The position numbers and the translations under genes are program-made. Of a stretch of DNA of 64,000 nt, positions 45,303 through 56,691 are shown in pieces; within the stretch, counting starts at the first letter, position 1, and each line of letters begins with the position of its first letter. The DNA lies in the NCBI GenBank assembly GCA_036250225.1, contig JAPZLL010000048.1:62001-126000 (forward strand). The letters are read 5' to 3'. The DNA comes from Cercophora sp. LCS_1 (Eukaryota; Ascomycota; Sordariomycetes; Sordariales; Lasiosphaeriaceae). Below the pieces are notes generated by a model. It did no database searches and was not told the origin of the DNA. It saw only the letters and a program-made list of their open reading frames with translations.

Positions 45303-46542
45303 TCAGACATTGCTATCCCTGTCTCCTCTGTCGCCAAGTCGACTCCCCATCCTACTCCCATTCTCAGTCCTGACATCAAACTCCGTGTACACGTGGATAT
45401 TCTTGTCCTCGTCGCCGACGCTGCTCTTTTGGATGCTGTGCAGGTGATACTTGCCGTTGCCACGGCTACTGAGCGGCGTTGGACCGGTCGTATTACCAAA
45501 TGTCTTCGTCGTTGACCTCTTCCCTGATGTTCCAAGTCCCACCATTGGCAGATAGCGGACAATGAGTGGCTTGAGACGCATGGCTGAACCACAGAAGATG
45601 CCGAGGTTAACCTCCACGATGGACCACACGCCAAGAACGGCCTCAGTGTACGTAATGTTGGGATCGTTGGGAAGAATGAGAACGTATGGGAGACGAGCGA
45701 TGGAACAGACGATGACGCTGGGATAAATGGTTAGATGGATGGTAATCAGAAGGGAAAGGGAAGACAAACGCTGAGCCAAGGGCGAGAATGCAGGCGACTG
45801 TTACCTTCTGCTTCATCGACAGCTGGAGGCTGTGAATTGTGGGAATTGGCAGAATAATGACCGCCAAGTCGGACGCGATGTTGAGGACTGACTGGGCGAG
45901 GGCCACGCCCATCAAGCACTGCATTTTCCCTTCCTTCAGGGGATTGCATGGATCGCCGGTGATGTAGGTGAGTGCGAAGGTGTAGGCAAAGATCGCGAAC
46001 CCGACGCCAGCAACGATCCATCGGTAGATGACAGAGGGGTTAATCTTGAAGAGAACAACCAGGATAGCCATCTTAGTCACGGCGGGCGTGATGAGATAAG
46101 TGAGTGTGTTGGGAAGCAGCGCCTTGTTGAAGTTCATCAGATCCGTCGTGTTCAGCTCGGTGATGTTGCGGCCCCAGCCATGGCGCATGATGTCGACCAT
46201 GGTGATGAAGTATACCAGTGCGGCGCCGTACGAAATGGTGAGGATGATGAGGTCCAGCTCGATTTTCCGAACGATCTTGATGGCCTGGACGAAGCGCAGC
46301 ACGAGAAATACAGTGCAGAAGAAGTAGGTGACGCCGAAGGCGATGCAAGTTCCGACCTGCAGCGAATTGTATGCCAGCTCGGGCGCGAGGCCCGGTGGCA
46401 GTTGGCTGAGGTCCATCTGATCCATCTTCGCTGTCGGTACCGGAGGAGAGGCGACGGGAGTCTGTGTGTTGCAGAAGCCGTGCGGCGGCGCGGGAGTTAT
46501 GAACGACAACAACGGCTGAAGGAAAAAAGGCCAGACGACCAT
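45303..46542 (-). CDS. Fungal rhodopsin-like (PTH11-related) membrane protein
   Basis: Seven-helix membrane protein of the fungal rhodopsin-type domain family related to PTH11 receptors. Two exons, 46542-45770 and 45717-45303, with a 52-nt intron; 395 residues. Helices are visible in order: VGTCIAFGVTYFFCTVFLVL, LDLIILTISYGAALVYFI, LTYLITPAVTKMAILVVLF, WIVAGVGFAIFAYTFAL, ASDLAVIILPIPTIHSLQL, then ACILALGSAVIVCSIARL across the splice, and EAVLGVWSIVEVNLGIFCGS. The family signatures GDPC and the polar ILPIPTIH segment are present. The cytosolic C-tail is Ser/Thr-rich. No N-terminal CFEM domain. Role could be nutrient or surface sensing. Confidence 0.85.
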
Positions 46543-47600
46543 CCCCTAGAAGGGAGCTGAAAGGAACGACAGGATTATGAACTTTTCAAAACATGAGAAA
46601 AAACGAAAGTGATGGGATTTTGCGGCGGATCAGCAAGTTGCAGCCCCCCAAATTTTACATCCTGTGTGCCATCGAAGAAGAGGATGCAGAAACCCATTTT
46701 CTTTTTCTTGGGCACGACCAGGGGGTTGATTACTGGATCAGGGCCGGCGGTGCCGGGCCCACCAGATGACACCGCAAGGAGCTTTCTCCCCGTGTCAAGA
46801 CAGTCGGTGACAGCGGCTCCGCAGCCGTTTGGCATGAGTGTGGGCATATCATCTGCTGAGCTGCCTTCAAATCGTCCAGCCAAACCCTTCGCAATCTTCG
46901 GAAGAGCGAACTTGAGGCCTTAGGTCGGCGACGTCGTTTGTCCGGTCCCTCGCGGCTCGAATTGCCATGTCTCTTTCCTCCACTAGCACCACACCCGCTG
47001 AAACACCGCAGGTGGGGTGATGGACCCCGTTGTCCACTTTTCTGCCATTCCCCTCCCCGGATGGGACCCGCGAAGGCGGGAGCCAACGAAACTATCCCGC
47101 CGCCCCACGCCGTTCCGACACCATCACTACGCTAAAAGCGTGCGTGTAGCCGAGGGTGGAAAAGCATGCCTTGTATGTCTGCGCAGCCACTGAGATGCTA
47201 AAGTGCAGACTTTCCCATCCGACACTACTCGCGGCAAAAGGAAAATTTGCGGGTGCCTTCAAGTCTGATAAGCGCTGACGTCGGTGATTCGGGATGTACG
47301 AGGCGGTAATGGCTGCAAGAGGCTCGAAATAGCGACCAGCTCGCCAGGCCCCTGGCCGAAAGTCCACAACGTAGTTGTGTCTTGGCAATCCTCCTGGAAT
47401 GACGGGTTCATCATCTCCCCATGCGGTCAAGCCTGGTTTCGTGATACGGGGCATTTCTCTTTTTATGTCTTCTGTTCCTGGTATGAGGTGGAATCCCACA
47501 CACGCATCAGTGGATGAACGATTCCGACCTGCACACTCGACATTGAACCAAGACACGAAAAAATAGTTCTGACGAAATCCATTCCTGGCAGCTCATCAAC
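46543..47600. other. Intergenic gap between divergent genes
   Basis: Upstream of both the rhodopsin-like gene (minus) and the acyltransferase gene (plus). No other gene recognised. Confidence 0.4.
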
Positions 47601-49140
47601 ATGGACAAGCTTTTCGGCCGAAAGCCCGGCCCGGCCCGGGTCCTTACGGACCGTGTCCAGCCGCTCCACTTCTTCGAAAACAGTTTGCTTGTCCAGGGCA
47701 ACAACATGGCCGTCTCGCTCGTCTTTGATGATGTCCTCGATCCAGAAAAGCTCCGCCTGTCCCTGGAGGGCCTCGTAAAACGGGAGGGGTGGCAGAGACT
47801 CGGAGGTCGTCTCCGAAAGAACGCGACCACCGGCAAGATCGAATGGCACATTCCGGCCGAGTTCACTGCCCAGCGGCCCTCTGTCCATTACACCCACGTG
47901 GACCACGGCGTGGCAGCTGACACCCACCCAGCAGCGTCCAAGATCCCAGCGCCAAGCACACGCCCTGCGGTTGTCGCTGACCCTGACGACCTTGCCGAGC
48001 TCGCGTGGGAGGCAGGGTACAAGCCGAACGGCATCAGCGACTTCCTTACAGAAGACCGACCGGTTCTGGGGCTGCGGGTCAACTCTTTCACTGACAAGAC
48101 GATTGTCGTCCTCCAATGGCAGCATGTGGCATTCGACGCGCTTGGCATGCAGTATGTTGTTGAGAACTGGGCGCGGATGCTGCATGGCAAGGAGGACGAG
48201 GTCTTGACGCCATGTGGTACCGACAGAGATCCGTTCGACGCGCTCGCTCAGGGCACGCGCGGCGCCGACGAGCCACATATTCTTACTGATCGAAGAGTCG
48301 GGCTGGGTGGAATGCTGAAGTGGGGGCTCGGGTACGGCGTCGACATGCTTGTTCGGGCAAAGGAGAACCGTATGGTCTGCGTACCGAAGACTTATTGGCA
48401 GCCGCAGCTCGAGAAAGCGTACGCTGAGCTGAAGGCTGAGGCCGTCGAGAAGGGAGAGGACCCCGAGAAGGTGTTCTTAACCGAGAACGACGTTCTGACG
48501 GCGTGGATCTTGAGGTGTGTTGTCCTGCCGATGGACATGGATCCTAGTCGAACAGTTAGTTATTGCCCCCGCTTCTTAACACGGACACGATGTACTGACA
48601 AAACAGGTCGCTGCCTCTATTGCCATGTCGCTTCGGAAAGCTTTCGTTGGGGACCTCATCCCTGCCGAGACCGAGCAGCCGTACGTGGGTAATGCCTTTG
48701 GTTGGGCCAACGTTCTCGTCAAGGCGGGCGACGTCACGTCTAAGCCGCTGAGTTGGTTGGCGCGGCAGGTCCGGCGAGCCATCAACGAACAAGGAACTCG
48801 AAAGCAGCACGAGGCCTACTACGAGATGGTGCGAACTTCTGGCAGGGGGCTGCCCATCATCATCTTCGGCGACGGCGACATGGCACAGATTGGATTTTCT
48901 AACTGGTCCAAGGCGGGGCTTTTCGATCTTGACTTTTCTCCGGCGAGGAAGGTGCCAGCGAGTGGTGCCTGCCGACCAAGCTATGTGCAAGAGAACCACG
49001 GGCCAGTGAAACCCGCCGACGGTTTCTTCGTTTTCGGCAAGGACGAGAAGGGGAATTATTGGTCCAGTGCGTACAAAGTCAAGGGTCAGTGGGATAAGTT
49101 CCAAGCCCAATTGGATAAAGATTATGAGATGGGTGTGTAA
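47601..49140 (+). CDS. BAHD-like acyltransferase
   Basis: Predicted acyl-CoA-dependent acyltransferase. Two exons, 47601-48554 and 48607-49140, with a 52-nt phase-0 intron; 495 residues. The N-terminus VQPLHFFENSLLVQGNNMAVSLVFDD corresponds to the first strand of the fold. The catalytic HxxxD lies in WQHVAFDALGMQYVV. The second half contains FLTENDVLTAWILRC, YVGNAFGWANVLV and the DFGWG-equivalent region FSNWSKAGLFDLDFSPAR. The C-terminus is GNYWSSAYKVKGQWDKFQ. This subgroup occurs in fungal secondary-metabolite clusters. It precedes the vanillyl-alcohol-oxidase-like gene on the same strand by 0.8 kb, with a MITE between them. Confidence 0.82.
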
Positions 49141-49967
49141 GACGTCGTTGGGCTTGGGTCAAGATGGGACGAGACGAAAGATAGCGGGGGTCATGCATTG
49201 TACCAGTATGCTGGCTGCAGGACAGGCAGGAACACACATGTTCATCCACTTATCTACAAGGGTTAAGTCAACGAGAGATCTGTATATATTTAAGAGCCTG
49301 CTGTTTCACACCCCCGATTGTCGTTTTTGACACACCGCGCCCGTACATAACCTTGGCTCCCGGCGGTGCTACTGAAGCCCACTGTCCGGTCCAAGCATTG
49401 GTATTTATTGATGGGGGGTGTTTGGAACATTAAACGCAACCTCGATTTTCGGAAAAAGACATCATCTTACCACAGACAGCGTGGTGCAGCAACGGGGCAT
49501 AGCTAGTTTTCCAAAGCTGTTGGATAAAATAAAAGTTGGGATGGCAGGAACCACCAGCTCGCGGCAGGTACTTGAGCAATATTTTGTACGGCGTTGGAAG
49601 GTCGGGAAGGCCCTGGCGCGTGAAAGCATCCCAGGTCTCAGAAAGCTAGGTATTGGCCGGACGTCGTTGTTGGTATCTTGTCCACACGCTTCCAGACCTC
49701 AATTGGGAACAACTCCGCCACAATACACGGGCACCGATTTCCGCACAATGGCTGAGCAAAACACCGATCCGGTCGGGCGGGCTGCAAAACAGAATGGCGC
49801 GAGGGGTACGGAAGCATTTGCCGGCATGTGCGGAGAAAGCGCATCGGTCTTATGGCGGGGTAAGCGACCGGTTTTAAATATGTCTCCGTACTAGGCTTAC
49901 AAAAGGCAGCCAGTTTATTTGCAGATACCTCGAACAGATCCAGGACAAGACGATATCAAGAGTCAAC
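49141..49967. other. Intergenic region with MITE copy B
   Basis: Besides the MITE remnant, no gene is recognised. The last part is the leader of the flavoenzyme gene. Confidence 0.4.
49290..49545. mobile_element. MITE copy B (diverged)
   Basis: Sequence downstream of the acyltransferase aligns with copy A read in reverse. Examples are ttgacacaccgcgcccgtac against ttgacacaccacgcccacat, then ataaccttggctcccggcgg, tgtttggaacattaaacgca and, near the far end, aaaataaaagttgggatgg. Terminal repeats are eroded and boundaries are approximate. Confidence 0.55.
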
Positions 49968-51912
49968 ATGTCTTTTATCGACGAAGCGAGCTCTAGCGTG
50001 CCGACCCTTCCGGGAACGCACTCCGGCATCCCAACGTACCTTCTCGAGAAGGCGACAAAGGCGAAAGAGGGAATATTCGAGGGCCGCACAAAACCGAAGC
50101 GCGAGAGGCAGAGGCTACCAGTTGTGCCGCAAGGCATTGAGCGGGATGACTTCATCGCGGCGCTGGAGGAACTCAGGGCGGAGCTCGGGGCCGAACACGT
50201 TGAGGTTAACGACAAGCCGCTCAAGGACGGCTGGTATATGGAACACCCTAACACGCACGACATGATGACCATTCTCGACGAGGAGGAACTCATTGCATCG
50301 GCGGTGGTGTATCCCGGGAGCACCGAAGAAGTGCAACAGGTTGTCCAATGGGCGAACAAGCACAAGGTCCCCGTTTTTCCCATCTCAATGGGTAGAAATT
50401 GTGAGCACGATTCTGTGGCCTCAAAAGCCCCCTGCTGACTAAATCAGTGGGCTATGGGGGTGCTGCTCCTCGTGTCAGGGGTTCGGTGACGATCGACCTC
50501 GGGAAGCGCATGAACAAGATCCTCGACATCAACCCCGAAGACTACACCTGCCTCGTCGAGCCTGGCGTCTCTTTCTATGCTCTCTACGAGACGCTCAAGG
50601 AGAAGGGCTACGATCACATGTGGATCGATAGCCCCGACCTGGGCGGTGGTTCCGTCCTCGGCAACACCATCGACCGCGGCGTTGGCTACACTCCCTACGG
50701 CGACCACTGGGCGTGCCACTCTGGCCTCGAAGTGGTTCTTCCCACAGGCGAGGTCATCCGTACCGGTATGGGTGCTTTGCCTGGGAACAACACATGGCAG
50801 ACCTTTCCCTACGGATTTGGCCCCTATTCCGAGTGCGTCTTTCTCTACCCCTGCCAGGAGTATTGCTAACGTGCTCAGCGGCATCTTCTCCCAATCAAAC
50901 TTTGGCATTGTCACAAAAATGGGCATGACCCTAATGCCCAATCCAGGGGGCTACGAGTCCTTCGTAAATCTCCCTCTCCATGACCCACCACATTTAACTG
51001 ACCACACACCAGATGTACACCTTCCAAAACGACAGCGACCTTGGTCCCCTCATGGAAATCATACGCCCTCTCCGCATCTCTAATATCCTTGAAAACGTGG
51101 CCCAAGTCCGTCACGTCGCCCAAGCCGTCGCAGCCCGCGGCCTCCCCCGAACCGACTTCTACACCGGTGACGGCCCCATACCATCCTCCGTTATCCACGA
51201 CGCGGCCTCCAAGACCCCAGTAGGTGACCACGCATGGGCATACTATGGCATGTGCTACGGCCCACCACACATCCGAGCCTACAAACTAGCCATTGTCGAT
51301 GCCGAGTTCGGAAAAGTCGCCGGAGCCAAGAAGATTGACCCCTCTACTCTTCCCGAAGACGAATACTTCTGGTCTCGCGATCGTGTGGCGGCCGGTATCC
51401 CAGATATCCACGAGCTACGCTGGGTCAACTGGGCGCCCAACGGCGGGCATATCGCCTTTTCACCCGTCAGTCCGATCCGTTCAAAAGACGCAATGGCGCT
51501 ATTCGAGTTGGGGAGGGAGAAGCACGAGAAGTACGGGATCGATTTCTTTCCCGCGTTTTGTGTTGGCCTGCGAGAAATGCACCTCATTGTTGAAATTGTG
51601 TTTGATCGGGACGATGCCGACAAGAAAAGAGCTGCGATGGCTTGCCTCAGGGAGATGATTGATGATGCCGCGAGGTTGGGGTATGGTGAATACCGTACGC
51701 ATCTGGTTTTGATGGATCAGGTTGCTGGCACGTATAGTTGGGGAGATGGGGCTTTGATGAAGTTTAATGAACGGTTGAAGGATGCGTTGGATCCGAATGG
51801 GATTTTGGCTCCGGGACGGTGTGGGATTTGGCCGAGGAGATATCGCGGGAGGGGATGGGAGATGACGGCGGCAACGGGTGATAAGTCGGAGGGAGATGGT
51901 GTTGCGGAATGA
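49968..51912 (+). CDS. Vanillyl-alcohol oxidase-type FAD enzyme
   Basis: FAD-dependent oxidase of the VAO/4-cresol dehydrogenase family, which oxidises para-substituted phenols such as vanillyl alcohol or eugenol. Four exons: 49968-50400, 50448-50832, 50879-50963, 51013-51912. Introns are 46-49 nt; 600 residues. FAD domain: PEDELIASAVVYPG-type start (EEELIASAVVYPGSTEEVQQVVQWANKHKVPVFPISMGRN), then GYGGAAPRVRGSVTIDLGKRMNKI, VEPGVSFYALYETLKEKGYD and the PP-loop region DLGGGSVLGNTIDRGVGYTPYGDHW. The C-terminal half includes LRWVNWAPNGGHIAFSPVSP and the end DPNGILAPGRCGIWP. The tail after it is about 25 residues longer than usual. It may serve the nearby putative peptide cluster or aromatic catabolism. 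Confidence 0.9.
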
Positions 51913-52000
51913 GCGTCGTTGTCGCATTGCTTGCCGGATGGGGAAGGGCACGTGATGGAGGGGATAAGGGACAGGCAGCAGCTGCGACATGGAAGTTCAG

Positions 52001-52005
52001 CTGAA

Positions 52006-52058
<53 letters not shown>
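52001..52058. repeat. (ATC)n microsatellite
   Basis: About 18-19 perfect ATC/CAT triplets directly before the ATG at 52061. Read from the upstream ATG at 51989 it would encode a poly-isoleucine run. Confidence 0.95.
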
Positions 52059-52060
<2 letters not shown>

Positions 52061-52061
<1 letters not shown>

Positions 52062-52672
52062 TGACGTTGTTGAACCCCGATATCATTGCTGAACTGACGG
52101 CGCTGTATACATCTCCTGATCGACATTACCACTCCCTCGCACATGTCACGGCCCTGCTTTTGCTCCTTTCCACCCACCACTCGGCATTCACAGACCCTAA
52201 CGCCGTTGAAGCAGCGGTCTGGTTCCACGACGCAATCTACGACTCACGCGCCAAGGCACCCTTGAATGAGGTCCAAAGTGCTAAACTCGCCGTCGAAAAA
52301 CTCAAGGACACTGTTGATCCCAATAGACTGGAGAGGATCAGGGCCATGATCGAGGCGACGGCCACACACACCGTCCCGAGCGCTGGTACATTGCGCGGCG
52401 GCGACGCTGAGGTTGAAGACGCCAAGATGTTTCTTGACATGGACTTGAGCATCCTCGGTGCGGAGGAGAAAGTGTTTGACGAGTATGAGCGCGGTGTGAG
52501 GAGGGAGTACGCGTGGGTGTCGGAGGACGGTTGGACAACGGGGAGAGGCGAGGTGCTGAAGCGGTTCTTGGAACGGGAGAGGATCTACTACTCGGAATTA
52601 TTCAGGGGCTTGTTTGAGGAGCGGGCGCGATCCAATCTGCGGCGCGCGCTTGCGAGGTTGGAGGGGGTGTAG
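52061..52672 (+). CDS. HD-domain predicted metal-dependent hydrolase
   Basis: Single-exon protein of 203 residues resembling small HD-type predicted metal-dependent hydrolases (COG4339-like, bacterial and fungal). Metal-ligand pattern: RHYHSLAHV near residue 22, AAVWFHDAIYD (the HD pair) around 61-71, IEATATHTVP and the distal Asp in FLDMDLSILG. The helical C-terminus is RIYYSELFRGLFEERARSNL. The start at 52061 is preferred over the ATG at 51989, because the latter would add a poly-Ile stretch encoded by a microsatellite. Substrate unknown. Confidence 0.82.
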
Positions 52673-53323
52673 GATTGTGTCTGGGCGATCACGGGTTAAG
52701 TTTGGCATTGATGGTGCCTCGGTCGACGAGATACAGGACCTTTGTGACTGTGTAGATCAGAGTGTCGATTGGCATTGTAGCCTAACACTTTTCCGCTTAA
52801 AAACGAACAAAGAATACTCAGGGGGTGAAGTAGACAAGGCACGTTTGCGAGCCCGTGGGCACGTTGGCGGTGGTTTCTCGGGTCGTCAACGTCGCAACGT
52901 CAGGGTGGAGGAAATTGCAACGAAGGAGGCAGAAAATTCCGCTGCAGAAAACTTCAGCAGTAGAAAAGAATCAAGGCGGGGTGGCTGTATTGCTGGCGTT
53001 GGTGCGTGGAAGGAGCCAGATTTTTTTTTTTTTTGGCTAGGCTTAGATCTAAGTCTCAGAGACACTTGAGTTGAATTCATAAAGGCCATTCTGATCGCGT
53101 TTCTCAGAGTACCAGTCCTCGGTGGTGTGATAGGCGTGCGTGTGTTACCGATGGCCAAATCCTTTTGGGCTCAAGTGAAGGGGGACAGTCTCGCAAATCA
53201 GGTGAACCGGCACATGGTTGGCCGACTTTCTGTCGACATCCAGTGTATGAAGTAAAGAGTGCATTGCTTACATAAATGAAATGTCAAACTAACCGAAAAG
53301 AAAAGAACGCGAAAAAAAAAAAA
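52673..53323. other. Intergenic stretch
   Basis: No gene recognised. T and A homopolymers occur at 53021-53034 and 53312-53323. Confidence 0.4.
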
Positions 53324-53442
53324 GCAAAACGAAGAATCGAACACAAGCTGTTCACCTTTCAAAGTAGTAGTCTTCCAAGTGAGCTATCTGGGCTCAAGTG
53401 GACTCGGTCACGGTGTGCTTGATGTCAGTGCAGGCCAGTTTA
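53324..53442 (-). repeat. tRNA-like (SINE-like) repeat, copy 1
   Basis: On the minus strand the unit contains a Pol III A-box-like TAGCTCACTTGG (53386-53375) and a B-box-like GTTCGATTC (53342-53334), spaced as in tRNA genes. A T run (complement of the A run 53312-53323) follows at once. A complete cloverleaf could not be folded by eye, so it is a tRNA-derived element or tRNA pseudogene rather than a functional tRNA. Confidence 0.65.
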
Positions 53443-53527
53443 GGTACTTATATAGGTAGGTGCCTTTCCTAGGTATCGGCCAAGTGTGGGTGGGGCTTCT
53501 GGGAAAAAGTAACACTCAAAAAAAATG

Positions 53528-53646
53528 GCAAAACGAAGAATCGAACACAAGCTGTTCACCTTTTAAAGTAATAGTCTTCCAAGTGAGCTATCTGGGCTCA
53601 AGTGGACTCGGTCACGGTGTGCTTGATGCTAGTGCAGTCGAGTTTA
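53528..53646 (-). repeat. tRNA-like (SINE-like) repeat, copy 2
   Basis: Direct repeat of copy 1, exactly 204 bp away, same 119-bp length, differing at only a handful of positions, mostly transitions. A and B boxes are identical and a T run (complement of the A tract 53518-53525) again lies just beyond the B-box end. Confidence 0.65.
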
Positions 53647-54006
53647 GTTGCTTATGAACCTGTGGAATGAGTGGGCGGACCACCCAGTTAGGATCGTGTA
53701 GGATACCCCCGCCGTCCTCTAATAACCTGCTGCTGGGAGGACAGAAAGAAAACTAGGGAATGGGATAAAGTAAGGTAGCAAGGTATCCTTCCCACAAAAA
53801 TATTGAGCCGCATCCCTATGATCCTATTCATTCTGTGCCGTCGTCCTTTCCTTCCTGGCAGGAGCAAAGCTAGACCCAGCCCCAACAACCCCATGCCGCT
53901 GATGTCGCAAACCTCTCCCAAAATTTCTCTCAGCTTTTAACGAACCCCACCGACGAAGGCACATACAAGAGCCGTGCCGAAACGAGTACTCTCGGGACCC
54001 GGCTCC

Positions 54007-55433
54007 TCACCCAGGCCAGTCTGTAATTAGCTCCAGCTCCATCCTCTCCCCAGCGCCCCGACTCTTGCCATTGAATACTCCGCCCATGTACCGGGTTCTC
54101 TCGTCCGGTGTGGTATGCGTGGGAGTACTCAATGAAAACAAGGTACTATCGTACGGGGTGATGAGGCCCCAACTCCCTGGCATGTTGGACGGCGCTCTGG
54201 GCCAATCTTGCGCGAGTCAGCATCGCAACACCCCAACCTTTGCTTTTGGTCTTCACTCACAGAGAAGGGGGACTGGAATCTGGTTGATGAAGATGAGGTT
54301 CGTTTTGACACCACGAGCGATGCTGATGGTCTTGGCGTCCTCGGGTAAGGCGAAGATATACAAAGCCGCAAGAGGACTGAGGCTGTGGTTTCTGTCAGTC
54401 ACGCAATACACTGGGTAATTGGTGGCAACACGTACTGGTTGGCGCCATCTATGGCGTCGACGCCATAAATGCACATGGAGGGTCCGTTGCGTGGCTCGTA
54501 TAAAGCCCCCAAGCCCTCTATGCCATCCCTGCTGTATCGGAGGCAAAACTGTAAACGACTATTGCTAAAAACTGCTGGCTGAGTGAACAACTTTCTTACC
54601 GCCTCTTGCAAGCGGATAGGAACCTCTGCAGGGCCCCAAACCCTCCGTGTGGCTCCAGAAAGGGAATAACGACATTCTTGAACTCATCTTTGACCATCTC
54701 GTTGACCAGAATCAGGTCAGGGGCGTGCTGAGATCTCCCGCCGATGCCAAAGCACATGTTGACCAGCGTTTCGGCCGCCGCCTTCAGGTCCGCACCCTTC
54801 TCAATAATGGCGATCACCTTATCGTCTGGCTGATGCGTGACAAAGTTCCGGGTCTTCGGGGCAGGACTGTCGCTTTGCCAGACGTAGATGTGCTTAAGGT
54901 TCATACAACCCGGGTCGAAGTTGTGTGGCGCGATGGCAACGAACGAGAGCAGAGAGCCAACCGGAGAGAAAAGAAGAAGAATCTTTGTGGAGATGCGCTC
55001 GCCGCAAAGGGCCAATCAAATGTTGTTTTGCGTAGGAACCCCCGGGCCAACCCTTGATCGCCACAGCACTCCCCACTGCGATAGCAGGGGCAAGCACACT
55101 GATGGTACCAAACAAATGGTGATCTCTGTGAGGCCCCAATACCGCCATTCCCATTGGGGTATGCTGGATCCTATTCTCGGTGTCGGGGGTGATGGTGGGC
55201 CGCCCAATGGCATTCGTGGCGTCCTTGATCATGAGCAGACAGAGCCACAGCTCCGTCTTCGCCTCAATCTCCCGGTAGCCTGGAAGGTCCTGGAGCAACT
55301 TGTAGAGGGACTCGCGGCCCGTTGAAATGCTATCGTGCAGGATCTTGAGCTGCTCTTTGCGGTAGACCGTGTCGAGAATGACCTGGCCCTTAGCGGTGTT
55401 GCGAACGCGCTTCCAACCACGGGAAGTGTTCAT
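54007..55433 (-). pseudogene. Aldehyde-dehydrogenase-like gene, probably disrupted
   Basis: Minus-strand coding segments match the ALDH fold in order. ATG 55433 is followed by ELWLCLLMIKDATNAIG, HTPMGMAVLGPHRDHHLFG, ISVLAPAIAVGSAVAIK, a jump of one frame near 55015, then VIAIIEKGADLKAAAETLV, CFGIGGRSQHAPDLILVNEMVKDEF. Downstream exons give SLSPLAALYIFALPEDAKTISIARGV, INQIPVPLL and a final exon ending at 54007. At least one frame change (about 55015) and probably a second (about 54590) are needed. The position of the catalytic cysteine of active ALDHs is not Cys (GGRSQHAP). Either a pseudogene or a divergent non-catalytic member whose introns I misread. Confidence 0.55.
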
Positions 55434-56691
55434 CTCGGCGGTTTTGGGTTGTTGGTAGATCTGGCGGGGTGGAGGAGGTGGTTAAGGCGAGGCAGTAGAA
55501 TCCTTCCTACTGTTGCTGTTCGTCGTTGCAAGAGGAAAGGAGTTGAGAGGAAGAGGAACGCTCAATATACAGGCGTGGCGGAGGCCCTCCTGAAGCGCCA
55601 GGCCATTCACTGGGACGTCCATCTCCGGTATCAGGCTGAAGCCCCCCAGTTCATCCCGACAGGGACCATTTGTGATGAAGCTCGACATTAGATGATGTGG
55701 CAGCGCAGGTCCGGTTCGAGATCGTCATTCGAACATCTTCATGAGTTGCCAGTAGTCCGAACAATGAACGACAGGGTACGACTTGCGATCAAACGGACCA
55801 CGTGATCTAGTTAGCACTTAGTCGGGCTCAAAATTTCCACCGCATTCCATGCAAAGGCCTTTCTTGGAGGTGAATCTCCCTCGCCCCACCCCTGGGCAAT
55901 AAGGAAAGCGGGAAGGAAACACCTGGCAAGCTGGGGATGGCAGATGAGGCGAGTGGTTCAGACGGGATCAATGACGGAAGTGCCAAGTGACAGTGGCCTT
56001 GAGCGGTGTCTCGGCCGCAAATGTGATAATGGGTTTACCGACGGTTTCACCACCGCAGATTTGGTGACGGTGACGCTGAACTCGAAGGATTTGGTGCGGT
56101 AGAAGACGAACTTTGGGATGGATTGCAGGACGAAACTGTGCTCTGGAGGGAGACACACCGACGTGGCTCACCGTGTGGGGGTGTTTGTATTACTTCCAAG
56201 CAGTTTGTTTGCCTTCGAGAGACTAACAAAAGCCCCTGTGAATACATATACAATGAAGGGAAACGTGTCAGAAAGAAAAAAAGTAGTTGAGGCTCAACTC
56301 TAGCAACGGAACCATGATGCTAATTAGTGATTAGGAAGCATGCCTCCTGCCCTCCCATTAAGTACTGGACGGAAACTTTGCATTCGTCCATTCCAATATC
56401 CCAGGGGCATCTCAAAACGAGATGTGCGCGCTACTTTGCGCACCCATCTTGCTCTCCCACCATTCTATGAGCCTCCAAAAAACCCAGCATCGTCACCGCA
56501 CTACAGGCGTTGTGTCTGGTATGTGATAGGGATCCTTGGCTTCTCATCCATCTTGGTCCCAAGCTCGGCGCCCATCATCTCCCCCTGGTCCCAACTGTTT
56601 CCGTTGTAGACTTTCTCCGCATATCTAGTGCGCTCCTCGCACTTGACGTACCTTGGCAGACCGAGCCCAAAGAGACCGTGGTGGTAGAAAT
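55434..56691. other. Decayed intergenic stretch
   Basis: Minus-strand fragments at 55688-55482 and 56170-55958 look partly coding (FVFYRTKSFEFSVTVTK, then in another frame KPIITFAAETPLKATVTWHF) but do not join into an open gene. Probably gene remnants. Confidence 0.35.

Noticed and set aside
53324..53442. Functional tRNA gene on the minus strand
   Set aside because: A and B boxes are good, but I could not form matching acceptor, D and T stems, and the unit is duplicated with its flank. Kept as a tRNA-like repeat.
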